Of a stretch of DNA of 64,000 bases, positions 14,801 to 24,379 are shown in pieces. This stretch comes from Haliotis asinina (Eukaryota > Mollusca > Gastropoda > Lepetellida > Haliotidae). How positions within the stretch are numbered: position 1 is the first letter of the stretch; every line of letters begins with the position of its first letter. The notes beneath the pieces were generated by a model. That model was not told where the DNA came from. It saw only the letters and a list, made by a program, of their open reading frames with translations, and did no database searches. The stretch is from assembly GCF_037392515.1 (NCBI RefSeq), contig NC_090290.1:31889753-31953752 (forward strand), in the 5' to 3' direction. The position numbers and the translations under genes were made by a program.

Positions 14801-17800
14801 TGTATCTTCCAAATGTATCGTTAAGTGTATCCTGTTCGCTCTAAAAAGGTGTCTCCCTTGTAAGATAATATGGTGCATAGAGTGTCTTGTACTACAGTTT
14901 ATGCACCACGTAAACATGTCGCTAATTTGATGACTAATTATCCAGCAACGTACTTGCTTTCTCAATAACCCTGGTTTATCTGCAATGGCATTTTGTACAC
15001 TGTTTGTGCAGTCTAAGTAAACGTAGTCTCAGTATTATTCGTCACACTTCCCTACTAGTCTAACAAACCCGAGTAGGAGGTCGGTTCAGGTGACCTTCGA
15101 GATTGACCAATCAGAACGCAGCTTACCAAATCGCGAGAGAGGTCTTTCCAACATACCTTTTGAACTTATACCTCGAGCAGGTTTGTATCCGAACGATTCC
15201 GAATGATATTTTTCGTACGATCGCTTCCCGGTGATGCCCAGCGCTGCAACACTCAACAGTGAGTAAACAGACAAGAGCGTGTGTTGTCAATATTCAAGGA
15301 TGTCAGCATACGAAAATATTGGCTAATGGTAAGCATGTCATCAGAAAGCCCTAAGCGAATATACTGCGGGTCAAATATCCGTGTTTTGTGCTGATTTTCG
15401 TTTGTTGAGGGATCGGTGTCAGTGACTGGGGAAGTTTGTAGGTCCCGCCCAAAACTGTTATCTGATTGGGTAAATTTGTTCAGTCGTCTCGCGTTTGACT
15501 GGACAGTCATAGGTCGCACAAAGGTTACCTGACGCGACCTTCTGCTAGGGTTTGTTACACTCAGTAGACAAGTATTCAGTAAGGAATAATACTAAGACTA
15601 AGTTTACTTACACCACGAAGACTATATACATGTACATATGTATATTATCCCTGCCTAGATTGACTGTTTGTGCCTTTACCACGTGTGTGTGTGTAGTTTT
15701 TCATATATGTCCACCTAACACGGTAAGCTCCCACAACATATTGATGACTAATTCAGTAAGAATATCTAAACTTGTTCCAGGTTGGTTGGTTAGTTGTTGA
15801 CACATGTGATCGTATCCCACTTGGGTCGATCGATGCTCATGATGTTCATCACCAAAATGTCTTGGCCAGATTCGATTATTTACAGACAACCGCCATGTAG
15901 CTCGGGTATTGCTGAGTGCGGCGTAAATCTAAATTCACTCACTCATTCCTGAGAGCTTAAACTTGTAGCTTGTAGGGTTATGATTTGATGGACTGGGTAG
16001 TCTCTATCATTGGCCTGGGAGATTTTGGTTCGTTTTTAGCGAATGGTATACGCAGTTTTTAGGTGATTCCGAGTGTTTCAAAGGTAGCTTAAACACGTGC
16101 CTCTGTGATTCGTTCTGTCAGACAACAAATTGGGAAAGAACCTGACTCACAGGTCCCACAATCCATAAAGTCCTCACTCTTCACAGCTGACTTCAAATGT
16201 TCAGGTAATCGTTGTGATACCAATGTCGAGACGTTGAGAACGAAAGCATGCAGCAAGATAGTGTATAACATTGTCATATGACGTCATTTCACACAACGGA
16301 CATCACACAATTCTAAATGGCATCTGATGAACGGAAAACGTACCTGATCTATACTAGGTACATAAAGAAACTGTGCATACAAAGTAAAATCTAAATTTAT
16401 CAAACCTGTGTAGGCACATAAGGATTTAAACTCAGTGATTAGTGACATGTATTCTCAATATCCATGCACGTGCAACGTTCCGTGACGTCAGTGGTTTCGT
16501 CCGTGAGACGTGCAATACGTTGTTGCACGTGCGTTCCGGCAAAGTGAAACAGAGCAAATGAATGCCACACAATACTGTCACTTTTCTAAAGATCAACCCC
16601 TGCCCTTACGATCGTTAAAAGTTCAAACGGCTATTGAAACGCATAGCATGCCAAGGCTAACGATATTCATGACAATATGAAGTAACTTGTATTTCAGAAT
16701 GGCTTTGTAGCTGCGAGCTGGCTCAAGTTTCAAGACTGCACAAGTACGTTCATCGTTTACTCAGTCCGTGTATGGCATCGTACATGTTAGCAATACTGAT
16801 GTCACAATACTCCGCACACTGTAATCGTCTTGGCACTGCCAGTGTTAGCAATACTGATGTCACAATACTCCGCACACTGTAATCGTTTTGGCACTGCCAG
16901 TGCTAGCAATACTGATGTCACAATACGCCACACACTGTAATCGTTTTGGCACTGCCAGTGCTAGCAATACTGATGTCACAATACGCCACACACTGTTCTC
17001 GTGTGACGAATTAAACACGTGCACGCGTTTTCCACCTGCACCATCTCTTGAGGTTCTATATTGGTCCAGTTTGAGATGATGTACATACAACCAAGTATTG
17101 TATATGTCATATGCCTATGTCAAACACAGTTAAACCGTCAGCAGTTTGTGTTTGCATTTTCACGATCAAAGTGTCTATCTGTGTTGTTTTCAGTTCAACA
17201 AGTTTCAAATCAGTGCGCATGCGCCACTGGAAACGTACACGTACGAAGTGGACCCGGAACAAGTCATGGCGTCATCGGGACCTTGACCCCTAACACATGT
17301 CATGCCTACAATGGCAAAACAGTGCATGATGGTGGATTAGACTGGGCCAGTATTGACTACAGCGGGAAGGTTGTGGTTTGGGTCATCATAATTGTTTCAT
17401 ATTTACTTTGATTGGCATCTACTTCGTGTCATCTAGAACTATAGCTACAAATAATAAGAATCTCGACATGACTCAGTGTCTATATCTTCCTACGTATATA
17501 TTCAACGTATTTTGTTCATTTTCAGGATGGATGGGTGGCGGACAACTGGCTGACAATAGGGAGATGTGCAGGTACAATTACTCCTCATATTGGTAACTGT
17601 GATTACTGGCCATTGGCCACTGCTAATAGAACTGGCATCTTGAATGAAAGGCGGTATCGTTTGTAGTACACGTCCTAATATACACATTGACGATTCACAC
17701 AGAGATTCTTAACTAATTATACCTACAATAATTCCAGTGGTCACCATGATTAGGATAAGGATATCACCTGTGATCATAATGTCTTCATCACTGCGAATTA

Positions 17801-20800
17801 ATAGCTGCTGTCTGATAGCACTCACGGCTTTAATTACTCCCATTTTTACTTTGCAACATGTATGGCTAGGTTTGTTTTATGGGTGAATTCAACACTTCCA
17901 CCGTTTTGCGTAAAGTGTCATTGACAACATCTCTCTTTAATGAGGAGACCAAGGAACAGCTTCGATCTCCACCCAGCAACTACCCGGATGTCCCCACATC
18001 GTGTCACGTGCTGCGTGGGGCGCTAGAGCCCCAAAGGTGCATATCAGTAATCTGTCAGCCACGCCCCAGAACGTATATATTCACCACGGGGCCTCCGCCA
18101 GTTGTCATGATGAGTCGACCTGCAAGGCCATCATGAGGTCATATCAAAACTATCACATGGATGGACATGGTGAGGTCACGTCTTCTGGTGTTTTGTATGG
18201 TACAATGGCTCTAGGCAAAGCATACAGTTTGCTTCACTAAAGCGAGTATAAGCCCTATGTTTCGGGATTGAAATTCGTCTCTATACCTGTTTATGATTTG
18301 TCACTCTCACGCTCGATACGTATGTGCGGGTATCACGGAATTTCTTGCTATCTGAGACTACCATCACGTCGGGATGGTCTCCTTCATGGACCCGCCTGCT
18401 GTGATGTGGCGTACAACTCTACTCAGTCATTCACTCAGTCGTTAAGGTCACGTCTCCTGAAATACTATTCCCACAGAGACCGGTTTTGCACACGAAACTA
18501 AATTGAACAACGAGAGATACGCAACCCTGTGTGCTTTTAAATGGATGACACAACATGAACGCTTACTTACATGAGACTTCATTTTTATATCTTGAATTTC
18601 TTTTGCTGTGCTGGATGAGTACCATACATACACTAACATGTCCCAACCCTGACAATATTCCGCTAGGAAGCCAGTGGGTGTCTGTGTGGAATGGTGAGGT
18701 ATTAAGTGAATAATGCGCTATAAAAATTCCAGATATCATCTAAGATTTAACTATGAGCAAACAAAGGCAATATCTGCTGATACAGGCTGGGACGATATTG
18801 GTTACACCTTCGTCATTGGAGAAGACGGAAACGTGTATGAATCTCGAGGCTGGGACAAGGTTGGAACCCACACCCTCAACCATAACTACGATGGACTTGG
18901 TAAGGCCTTTCTCCATTAAACATGACTTGTCCCAGAATTTCAAGGCTTTGTTCCAATGGTGCTTTGAGGCACATGATATACGGAATTCGATATTAAGACG
19001 GATATCTGTATTAGGGTTAAACACAAGATTTTTTAGAATTACGATGGAACTTTAGAAATGTATTTCTTCATTAAGTATCACCTGAAGCTTGCAGTGTTCC
19101 GGAGACTGTCTGGCTTTTAGTTGTGTGCTGCACAAATCCAGTTTTCATGATTATACTTTCCTCTGCCCGCCAGTTTATCCATTTCACCCTCAATGCTGCA
19201 TGAGACCTTAATTTGCGAATCGTGCGCTTTGAATTTCATGACCGGAAAAGAAATACAGATTATACTACTTACTGTGTACATTTAATATGACAATAACTTT
19301 TAATATACTTGATGTCTCGTTTATAGTGGACGATGGCAACTTATCTATTTATTTGTAACGTTATTCACCCATTCTCTACTACATGAGACAGGTTTGGATC
19401 TGTAACATTTCATTTTTTCTGGCGAATATTATTCGCTTCATAATGTTTTGTCTAAAAGAAGACACAGGGTATCTGGAACAATAACTTGATGACCCACAAA
19501 TCTGAATGGACACAAATAGATTATTTAAAGCAATGACTTAACTAATGTATATCAAATTTCAGAAAATCAGGTACGTTAACATGGTACATAACTACATAAA
19601 AATACTGCTTTGAAATGTAAACAATGTGTTCTTTTAAGCATTGCTGTTGAGTTCGTGAATGTGTTGTTAATCATATTTCACCACACAATGTCTGATATTG
19701 AATGATTTCGTGATGTACGGTAAATATAAAGAGACATGAAATTTCAGATCATTTAAGAATTTTAAAGGTATTTGTTTTAAATCACAACTTGACCTTGCCC
19801 GGAAGTGAGGTGCGATATTGATATAAAAATAGTTGAAAGTATTTTCTTAATGAGGGACTAAGTAGAATCACTGCTTCTAAGGAACGCATTTAAGAAATAT
19901 GAAAATATAAAATTGATTCAAAGGTTAACGTACCTGATGTATTTTTCATTGTCATTGTATTATTGTATTATTGTATTATTGTATCATTGTATCATTGTAT
20001 TATTGTATTATTCAAAATATCTTCAAACGTGAGATAACATGAGATAACACAACTACTTGGAAGAAAATCCGTATTATGATAATAGCTGCCCTTTACACCT
20101 GCGACACAGAGACAGGAGGTGCATGTTTAACGTATCTGATGGACAATTCTCATTATGTGTTTATGTTTGAATATCACTTTAACACAACAGCAACATCTCA
20201 AACAACCGTTATCATTGTAATATGAAACATTAAGTGTTCCCAACAAAACACCTGCGACAGACAGACAGAATTCCAAGATGCCATTTTAACTTACCTAATG
20301 GACATCTGTCATTGGTGGATATCACTTTAAAACAACAAAATCAACTCGAAACTTCATTTTCTAACAGTATCTTAGCTTAATATTAACTCAAACAACCATT
20401 AACATTGCCATGCCACTGGAGAGGAGACCATAGCATGACTACAAATACACTCATTTATAAAATATTATGAACGTGATCGGACCAACAAAAAATGAATAAT
20501 ACAAACAAACAAATGATTAAGTTCAAATTACATCAATCTCCAAACGAGGATCTATCGCTAGGAACCCGTGGCGGTCTGGTTCGGAAATGATATTATGTCA
20601 ATCTCATTGTGCGATACAGAACTACACGCAACAAGCGAAAACAAAAACCAGTTGTAACAAGTGAGCCAGATGCATTGTCAATCATTTGACGATCTCATCA
20701 AACAGGGACAGTCTGTGACGTCTTCGTTAACCTCATGCTGCCTACACCTCGCCATACAATGTAGAAATACGGCGTTATTGAAGTTTAAGATTAATATTCA

Positions 20801-21290
20801 TTTGCAAATACCACTTTCTTATGAAACAAGGATTTGGAATTCGGTGTAACCGGTGTTGTTTGTGATGTTTATTTTCACTTTCACGCGAGAAAATTTGAAT
20901 CGGCTGAAAAGTAGGTCTTTGTCTGAATAGGTTAATGAGACTCATGTTTCGGTATGGTATTACAATATGGTCATTGGAACGACAAAAACGGGAAAAAAAA
21001 CTGAAAACGTCCCACTTAGTGGAGAACGGGTGTATTCTGGTATTCGTTTTAATCATCTTCAGTTGTTTTCACTATCAGGGTTCTGTGTGATTGGGGATTT
21101 CACTGATCACGTTCCTAACACCGATGCTCTCAACGCTGTGAAGCAGTTGATCAAGTGTGGCGTAGACAATGGCAAAATCCGCACGGACTACGTCATCTAC
21201 GGCCACCGTGACGTCAGACAAACAGCCTGTCCTGGTCAGAAGTTTTATGACCTTATTCAAACGTGGCCTCATTACAAGTCTCCCAACTGA
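11619..21290 (+). CDS. Secreted SH3b-PGRP peptidoglycan recognition protein (amidase type), 5-exon model
   Basis: Predicted extracellular innate-immunity protein that binds bacterial peptidoglycan and cleaves it as an N-acetylmuramoyl-L-alanine amidase. Exons 11619-11834, 17526-17571, about 17960-18169, 18786-18899 and 21079-21290 join in compatible phases into about 265 codons. Order: signal peptide [20 protein letters not shown]3b domain [13 protein letters not shown]...[13 protein letters not shown] domain from [16 protein letters not shown]. The Zn2+ ligands of active amidases are all present: His of IHHG, His of YGHRDV and Cys of ACPG, with the Tyr of DIGYTF. The Gly-Trp before DDIGY is the pair associated with DAP-type peptidoglycan in this family. 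AATAAA at 21301-21306 closes the gene. A second SH3b exon at 17194-17369 could replace the first. SH3b-PGRP fusions are reported in molluscs. Confidence 0.82.
11835..13100. other. PGRP intron 1, left part
   Basis: No exon with SH3b or PGRP homology was found here. It is AT-rich, without a recognised repeat until the SINE fragment at 13100. Confidence 0.45.
13100..13250. repeat. Degenerate copy of SINE family 3
   Basis: TTAGGCGGCTGACTTTGTGT then GCTGGTGAGGGTGTGGAATC, and ACTTAACTAAGAAAGTACTATCCCAAATAT, are the complement of blocks found at 53.1-53.5 kb (TATTTGGGATTTCACTTTCT, CAGCACACAAAGTCAGCCGC). Confidence 0.6.
13430..14720 (-). mobile_element. Mariner transposon, near full length (about 1.29 kb), inactivated
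   Basis: Terminal inverted repeats start CGAGGGGATGTCAATAA on the left (from 13432) and match the complement at the right end (to 14718). Both ends are flanked by TA, the mariner target duplication. The length and the D,D34D transposase inside are canonical. It lies in the intron between the two SH3b exons. Confidence 0.93.
13497..14551 (-). pseudogene. Mariner transposase (D,D34D), two lesions
   Basis: Cut-and-paste transposase. The N-terminus [20 protein letters not shown] carries the HTH domain with [20 protein letters not shown]. The catalytic residues are all present: Asp in [11 protein letters not shown], Asp in [10 protein letters not shown] and Asp in [10 protein letters not shown], with 34 residues between the second and third, as in mariner. 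An in-frame TAA follows KFKASR (codon 13970-13972). A one-base deletion in the CCCCCTACTCT run near 13713-13733 shifts the frame before SPHLAPSD. With only these two obvious breaks, the insertion is fairly recent. Confidence 0.92.
14721..15013. other. Intron sequence between the mariner and MITE copy 2
   Basis: Nothing recognised. Confidence 0.4.
15014..15610. mobile_element. MITE copy 2, about 597 bp, intact ends
   Basis: The ends are TAAGTAAACGTAGTCTCAGT (left) and, at the right, the complement-like AATACTAAGACTAAGTTTAC-TTA. The inverted repeat extends about 90 bp inwards, with AACCxAGTAGGAGGTCG mirrored by CGACCTTCTGCTAGGGTT. It has no open frame of note. It shares its whole length with 9042-9617. 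The superfamily is uncertain; a TAA/TTA or TA target is possible. Confidence 0.85.
15785..15948 (-). repeat. SINE family 1, copy 3
   Basis: It contains GTTGACACATGTGATCGTAT, GATCGATGCTCATGATGTTC, CCGCCATGTAGCTCGGGTAT and the terminal CGTAAATCTAAATTCACTCA. It is about 160 bp, lacking the far part. Confidence 0.7.
15949..16354. other. PGRP intron, unassigned stretch
   Basis: No gene or repeat recognised; the open frame at 16089-16277 on the - strand looks like chance. Confidence 0.35.
16355..16665 (+). mobile_element. Tc1-like left-end fragment, second copy
   Basis: It matches 8465-8740, including AATGAATGCCACACAATACT, GATCAACCCCTGCCCTTxxG and CGCATAGCATGCCAAGGCTA, where the transposase ATG would lie. 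Similarity stops right after ATGCCAAGGCTAACG, so this is a truncated end only. Confidence 0.75.
16786..16996. repeat. Tandem repeat, 58 bp x 3.6, upstream of PGRP exon B
   Basis: The unit starts GTTAGCAATACTGATGTCAC, then AATACTCCGCACACTGTAAT and CGTCTTGGCACTGCCAGT. Copies are nearly identical, so the array is young. It ends about 200 bp before exon B. Confidence 0.9.
17194..17369 (+). CDS. PGRP exon B: second SH3b copy
   Basis: The acceptor TGTTGTTTTCAG ends at 17193; the donor AAG/GTTGTG follows 17369. It encodes [20 protein letters not shown] and onwards to [10 protein letters not shown]. About half the residues match exon A, including the invariant [13 protein letters not shown]. Its 5' phase (1) does not accept exon A (phase 0), so it needs another upstream exon not identified here, or use of a weaker AG at 17212-17213, which would be phase 0. 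Its 3' phase fits the exon at 17526. Confidence 0.78.
17526..17571 (+). CDS. PGRP exon C: last strand of the SH3b domain
   Basis: The acceptor TTCATTTTCAG ends at 17525. The exon encodes [15 protein letters not shown] plus one base, the usual GW..xxWL ending of SH3b. The donor is GTACAA. At 46 bp it is easily missed by gene finders. Confidence 0.82.
17960..18169 (+). CDS. PGRP exon D: start of the amidase/PGRP domain
   Basis: It encodes [16 protein letters not shown], the PGRP entry motif, then [10 protein letters not shown] with the first Zn-binding His, a Cys pair typical of the PGRP disulfide ([12 protein letters not shown]) and [10 protein letters not shown]. The donor is ATG/GTGAGG in phase 1. 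The exact acceptor is uncertain: AGs giving the right phase precede 17945, 17954 and 17960. Confidence 0.82.
18170..18785. other. PGRP intron between exons D and E
   Basis: No homology found. The exon E acceptor CTGATACAG has only a weak pyrimidine tract; an earlier CCAG at about 18730 is a competing site but would break phase. Confidence 0.4.
18786..18899 (+). CDS. PGRP exon E: middle of the PGRP domain
   Basis: After CTGATACAG the exon completes a Gly codon and reads [20 protein letters not shown] then [17 protein letters not shown]. It contains the Tyr of the amidase site and the GW pair. The donor is CTTG/GTAAGG in phase 1. Confidence 0.88.
18900..21078. other. PGRP last intron, AT-rich with simple repeats
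   Basis: It contains a (TATTATTG)-like microsatellite at 19949-20012 and a degenerate direct repeat of about 160 bp (about 20097-20260 and 20250-20420) sharing CCTGCGACA-GACAG, TATCACTTTAA and CTCAAACAACC blocks. No coding homology. Confidence 0.5.
19949..20012. repeat. Microsatellite, 8-9 bp unit of ATTGTATT type
   Basis: Seven or so units of TATTATTG/TATCATTG in a row. Confidence 0.85.
21079..21290 (+). CDS. PGRP exon F: end of the PGRP domain
   Basis: After CACTATCAG the exon reads [20 protein letters not shown], then [20 protein letters not shown] with the last two Zn ligands (His, Cys), and stops with TGA at 21288-21290. Confidence 0.9.
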
Positions 21291-21300
21291 TGTATGAGTT

Positions 21301-21306
21301 AATAAA
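21301..21306 (+). terminator. Poly(A) signal of the PGRP gene
   Basis: AATAAA lies 11 bases after the stop codon, implying a very short 3' UTR. Confidence 0.6.
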
Positions 21307-21884
21307 GAGTATGTTCAAAGAAACATACATTGTTTCCAGTCTTTCTGGTAATAATGCAACAGTGCTGGAAACAATGATATTTTGTTTCCATTATTAACAA
21401 CGACATGACAACAGTAAGGGTGTGCAAAAGACCTGGAGATCAAGGGGATGAAGAGAACCAAATCATCCCAGACCTAACACCTTGCTGTCTGCTTAAAATA
21501 CATGTACATTTGTATAGTGATGACACAACTTCATTTATGATCAGCTTCTTTATTTTAACAATTGCGAGGTTTCAGTACAGGTTTTATACAGTTTTCAAGC
21601 ATATGGGGGCGTGATAGGGTACACCAGCATCCTCTGGAATGCTTCTTAAGCAAATTAAAATATGAGATTCTTAAGAGGCATTTAGAAGCTGGTGAATATC
21701 AGCTGTATATCACTCTGTTGTTTATACATCTCCCTATCATCATTGTTTACATAACGTCTGTTTCATCTACCTCTTTGATTGTATTCACATGTACACTTCT
21801 GCCTTCCTGTAAATCTATTAATCTGTGTATCACTCTGAGGTGTGCACATCTGTTAAATGACTTCACCTTACCCCTTAGACTAGT
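21307..21884. other. Downstream of PGRP; possible repeat sequence
   Basis: Two open frames (21562-21909 and 21922-22212) overlap a dispersed repeat and look similar to one another in layout (hydrophobic IIxxIT and LLPxxxSI patterns). They are probably repeat-derived, not a host gene. Confidence 0.4.
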
Positions 21885-22262
21885 CTCTGAAATGAACATA
21901 TTTTACTGAAAAACGTGCATAGTGAAAAAAAATAATATAATGAAATGGAGCCCTGAGACTTCCTTCATTTTCAGAAGCTATGGAAATCTAGACTTGCCAC
22001 ATTTTCTAGACTTGCGTGGGCTTTCTTGGATATATATACTTCAGGGTCTGTACGACAGACTACTTATCCATGTTATCATTGTTTTTATAACTGCATTTGT
22101 TCTCTGTGATTTGTTTATATATTCATGTAATTATCTTCTTCCTGTAAATACTAGTATATATAATATATCTTGTAATCCTATCTCTATCACCAGAAGAAGG
22201 GGCAAGAAGTAGCCCAGACACGTCGTGTTAGACAATAAAAAGAAGTTGTCATCCATATACTC
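21885..22262. repeat. Dispersed repeat, possible 3' end of a retroelement
   Basis: It shares TAGTCTCTGAAATGAACATA, TCTAGACTTGCCACATTT and GTGGGCTTTCTTGGATATAT with 27497-27650. It ends with AGACACGTCGTGTTAGACAA then TAAAAAGAAGTTGTC, which resembles the 3' tails of non-LTR or Penelope-like elements. Confidence 0.55.
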
Positions 22263-22383
22263 GTCGTATTAAACTACAATATGGTATGTGTTTCATGTGA
22301 GTTTCTTTCTCAATTTGGAATATTCCTTTTCAAAACCGTAAGTGTTTGTATTCAAGTGGTTAACTGAATGCCCACATGCCATA

Positions 22384-24379
22384 TATACTCCCCATCAAAA
22401 GTTTAGACTCAAACACTCACTATAAGCCATGTTTTAAATGTATTTCTTATCTAACGTGCACACTAACTTGGGGGAACCAACTGCAAACTTTATGCCGATG
22501 AATCGCACGAGGATCTTGAATCAAATTGCTGAAAGGCACGTGTCATATCGTGCATGTGAACAGCTAGGCTTGGGTGTTAAGTTGGTTTAAACATATATTT
22601 TCCTCTGATGACACATCTGTATAATTTTACAAAGGACAAGGTTTGGGGGGATTGGCGAAAAGGCAAAATTGCCTATATCAGTCCCCCACATAATGTTGAA
22701 CATACACACTCAGACGTCACACGTTAATGAAAGCGGAATACATCCAGGTTGATGATGATGGGTATCAAGTGAAGGTTCTTGGACTTAAACTGATAATAAT
22801 GGTACATTCTTAATATATTTGCTAAATATCGGTGTTAGATTTCATATTTAGTGAATCGATTTGTTTCTTGGATGTGATTATAGACTGGTGTTGCTAGATT
22901 ATTACCGTCAACGTCATTAAATCGGCTATCACTGTGCAGAATAGTTTTGATATCAAATCCTTTGGCGCAGAAGTATTTGTTTTGTCTGAAGGGATTAAAT
23001 CGAGGACACACCTGAAAATGATGTAATGGATCCTCTGTAGAATGACCACAAAGGCAGGAGGAGCCTTCAGCTGAATGCCTATCAACAAGATGTGAGTTCA
23101 AGTCGCTAAAACCAAGACGGAGTTTGCATGGTATTACTAGTATTTGACAATGGTGTGATCCGAAGTTGGCATACTTTTTGAAATTTGGACTCAGTGGTCT
23201 ATCCTTGTTAACAATACGTTTGAACTGCGCATGTGTGGGGGTGTCTCGGGTAGCACTAGCGGGGGAGTTCCAAATATGACTAACAGAAGGTAGACAGGAG
23301 GTAGTTGTAAGATGTGGATCTAAACATGATGTTCTGTATGTTACTAGAATTAAGTAATTCACAAGTAGTCAATTCTGAAATGTTCGGGGGAACACAGACT
23401 GATAAGTTATGTGTATCCAGTCCATGGACCATTTTATAAAATATACACAGTTTATGGCAGTATCTCCTTTCGGTCAATGAAATGAGTCCAGTTTGTATGC
23501 AGGTTCGTGTTTCGTGCCTCTTACCGAACCACAGATATAGTTCGGAGAGCGTCTAGATGTAAAGCTTCAAGTAGTTTAGACTGTTCGTTTGTACAGTCAT
23601 CCCAAGTGTGATCGCAGTAATCAAATATAGGAAGTATGAATGTATCAATTTATACATGATGAAGCAATTTGTAAGCGGACTGACTTTTTAACGATATTAC
23701 CCATATGATCATGCCGATTGCCGTCATTTTGAAAAGTTAAGTGTTCATGGCTGTTGACTTCTGATATTCTAACACCATTCATATATAGGGGGGATGTGGG
23801 ACTGGAAAGATAACTTTTAGTAAATAGCATGGCTTTAGTTTTCTCTGGGCTAAATTTCTTCTGCCATCTCTTTGGCCAATCTGAATTGAGAGGTAAATCG
23901 TTATTCAGTATCATCGAAGAACGTTCTGGGTCTTCAGTTATTATATAGAGTGATGTGTCATCTGCAAAAGGCTTGATTTTACTCAGAATACCATCGACGA
24001 GATTTTTTATATAGATTTAGGAAAAGAAGCGGCCCAAGCACTGATCTTTGAGGGACAACAGCTAAGACCGGTCGCTGGGTGGATTTATGACCGTTGATAA
24101 CGCGTTAACGACAAATTGTTTCCTATTTTGTAGGTAACTTTTGAAAGAGTCATATAATTTTCCAGTTATACCCGAGGACCAGAGTTTGGCCAGAAACCTG
24201 ATTGAAATCATGACAATAATCTTTTCAACGTTACAAATTTCTTTCACAATACACCACTTCATGTGTGAACAGTACCTTTAAACGGTATGGAATATTTTGC
24301 AAAATCTAGTTTAGAACAGTAGACTGGAGTAAGTGACTGCATTTACGCTCGTTGGTGTAAACTTTTGATGGGTAGCATA
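22384..24379. mobile_element. TIR-bounded unit of 2.0 kb enclosing a LINE fragment
   Basis: The 25-bp ends (22384-22408 and 24355-24379) are inverted copies with three mismatches, sharing the core CCCATCAAAAGTTTA. Both begin with TA, as for Tc1-like elements. No transposase is visible inside; the interior is mostly a reverse-oriented LINE. It is either an old Tc1 element disrupted by a LINE or a composite non-autonomous unit. Confidence 0.65.
22835..24262 (-). mobile_element. Old LINE fragment: reverse transcriptase and C-terminal zinc-knuckle region
   Basis: On the - strand, 24262-24062 encodes KLWSSGITGKLYDSFKSYLQ (RT fingers). Near 24060-23900 the palm can be read with breaks, including the FADDTSLYII-type catalytic box. 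23914-23645 gives FSPEKTKAMLFTKSYL and MNGVRISEVNSHEHLTF (RT thumb). 23477-23280 gives RRYCHKLCIFYKMVHGL. 23362-22835 ends with CLCGHSTEDPLHHFQVC, a CxC..H....C knuckle as at the end of CR1/Jockey-type ORF2. Several frame changes and stops show age. The 5' part and endonuclease are missing. Confidence 0.82.

Noticed and set aside
21562-22212. Two consecutive hydrophobic open frames as a membrane protein gene
   Set aside because: They overlap a dispersed repeat shared with 27.5 kb, and the hydrophobicity reflects T-rich repeat DNA.
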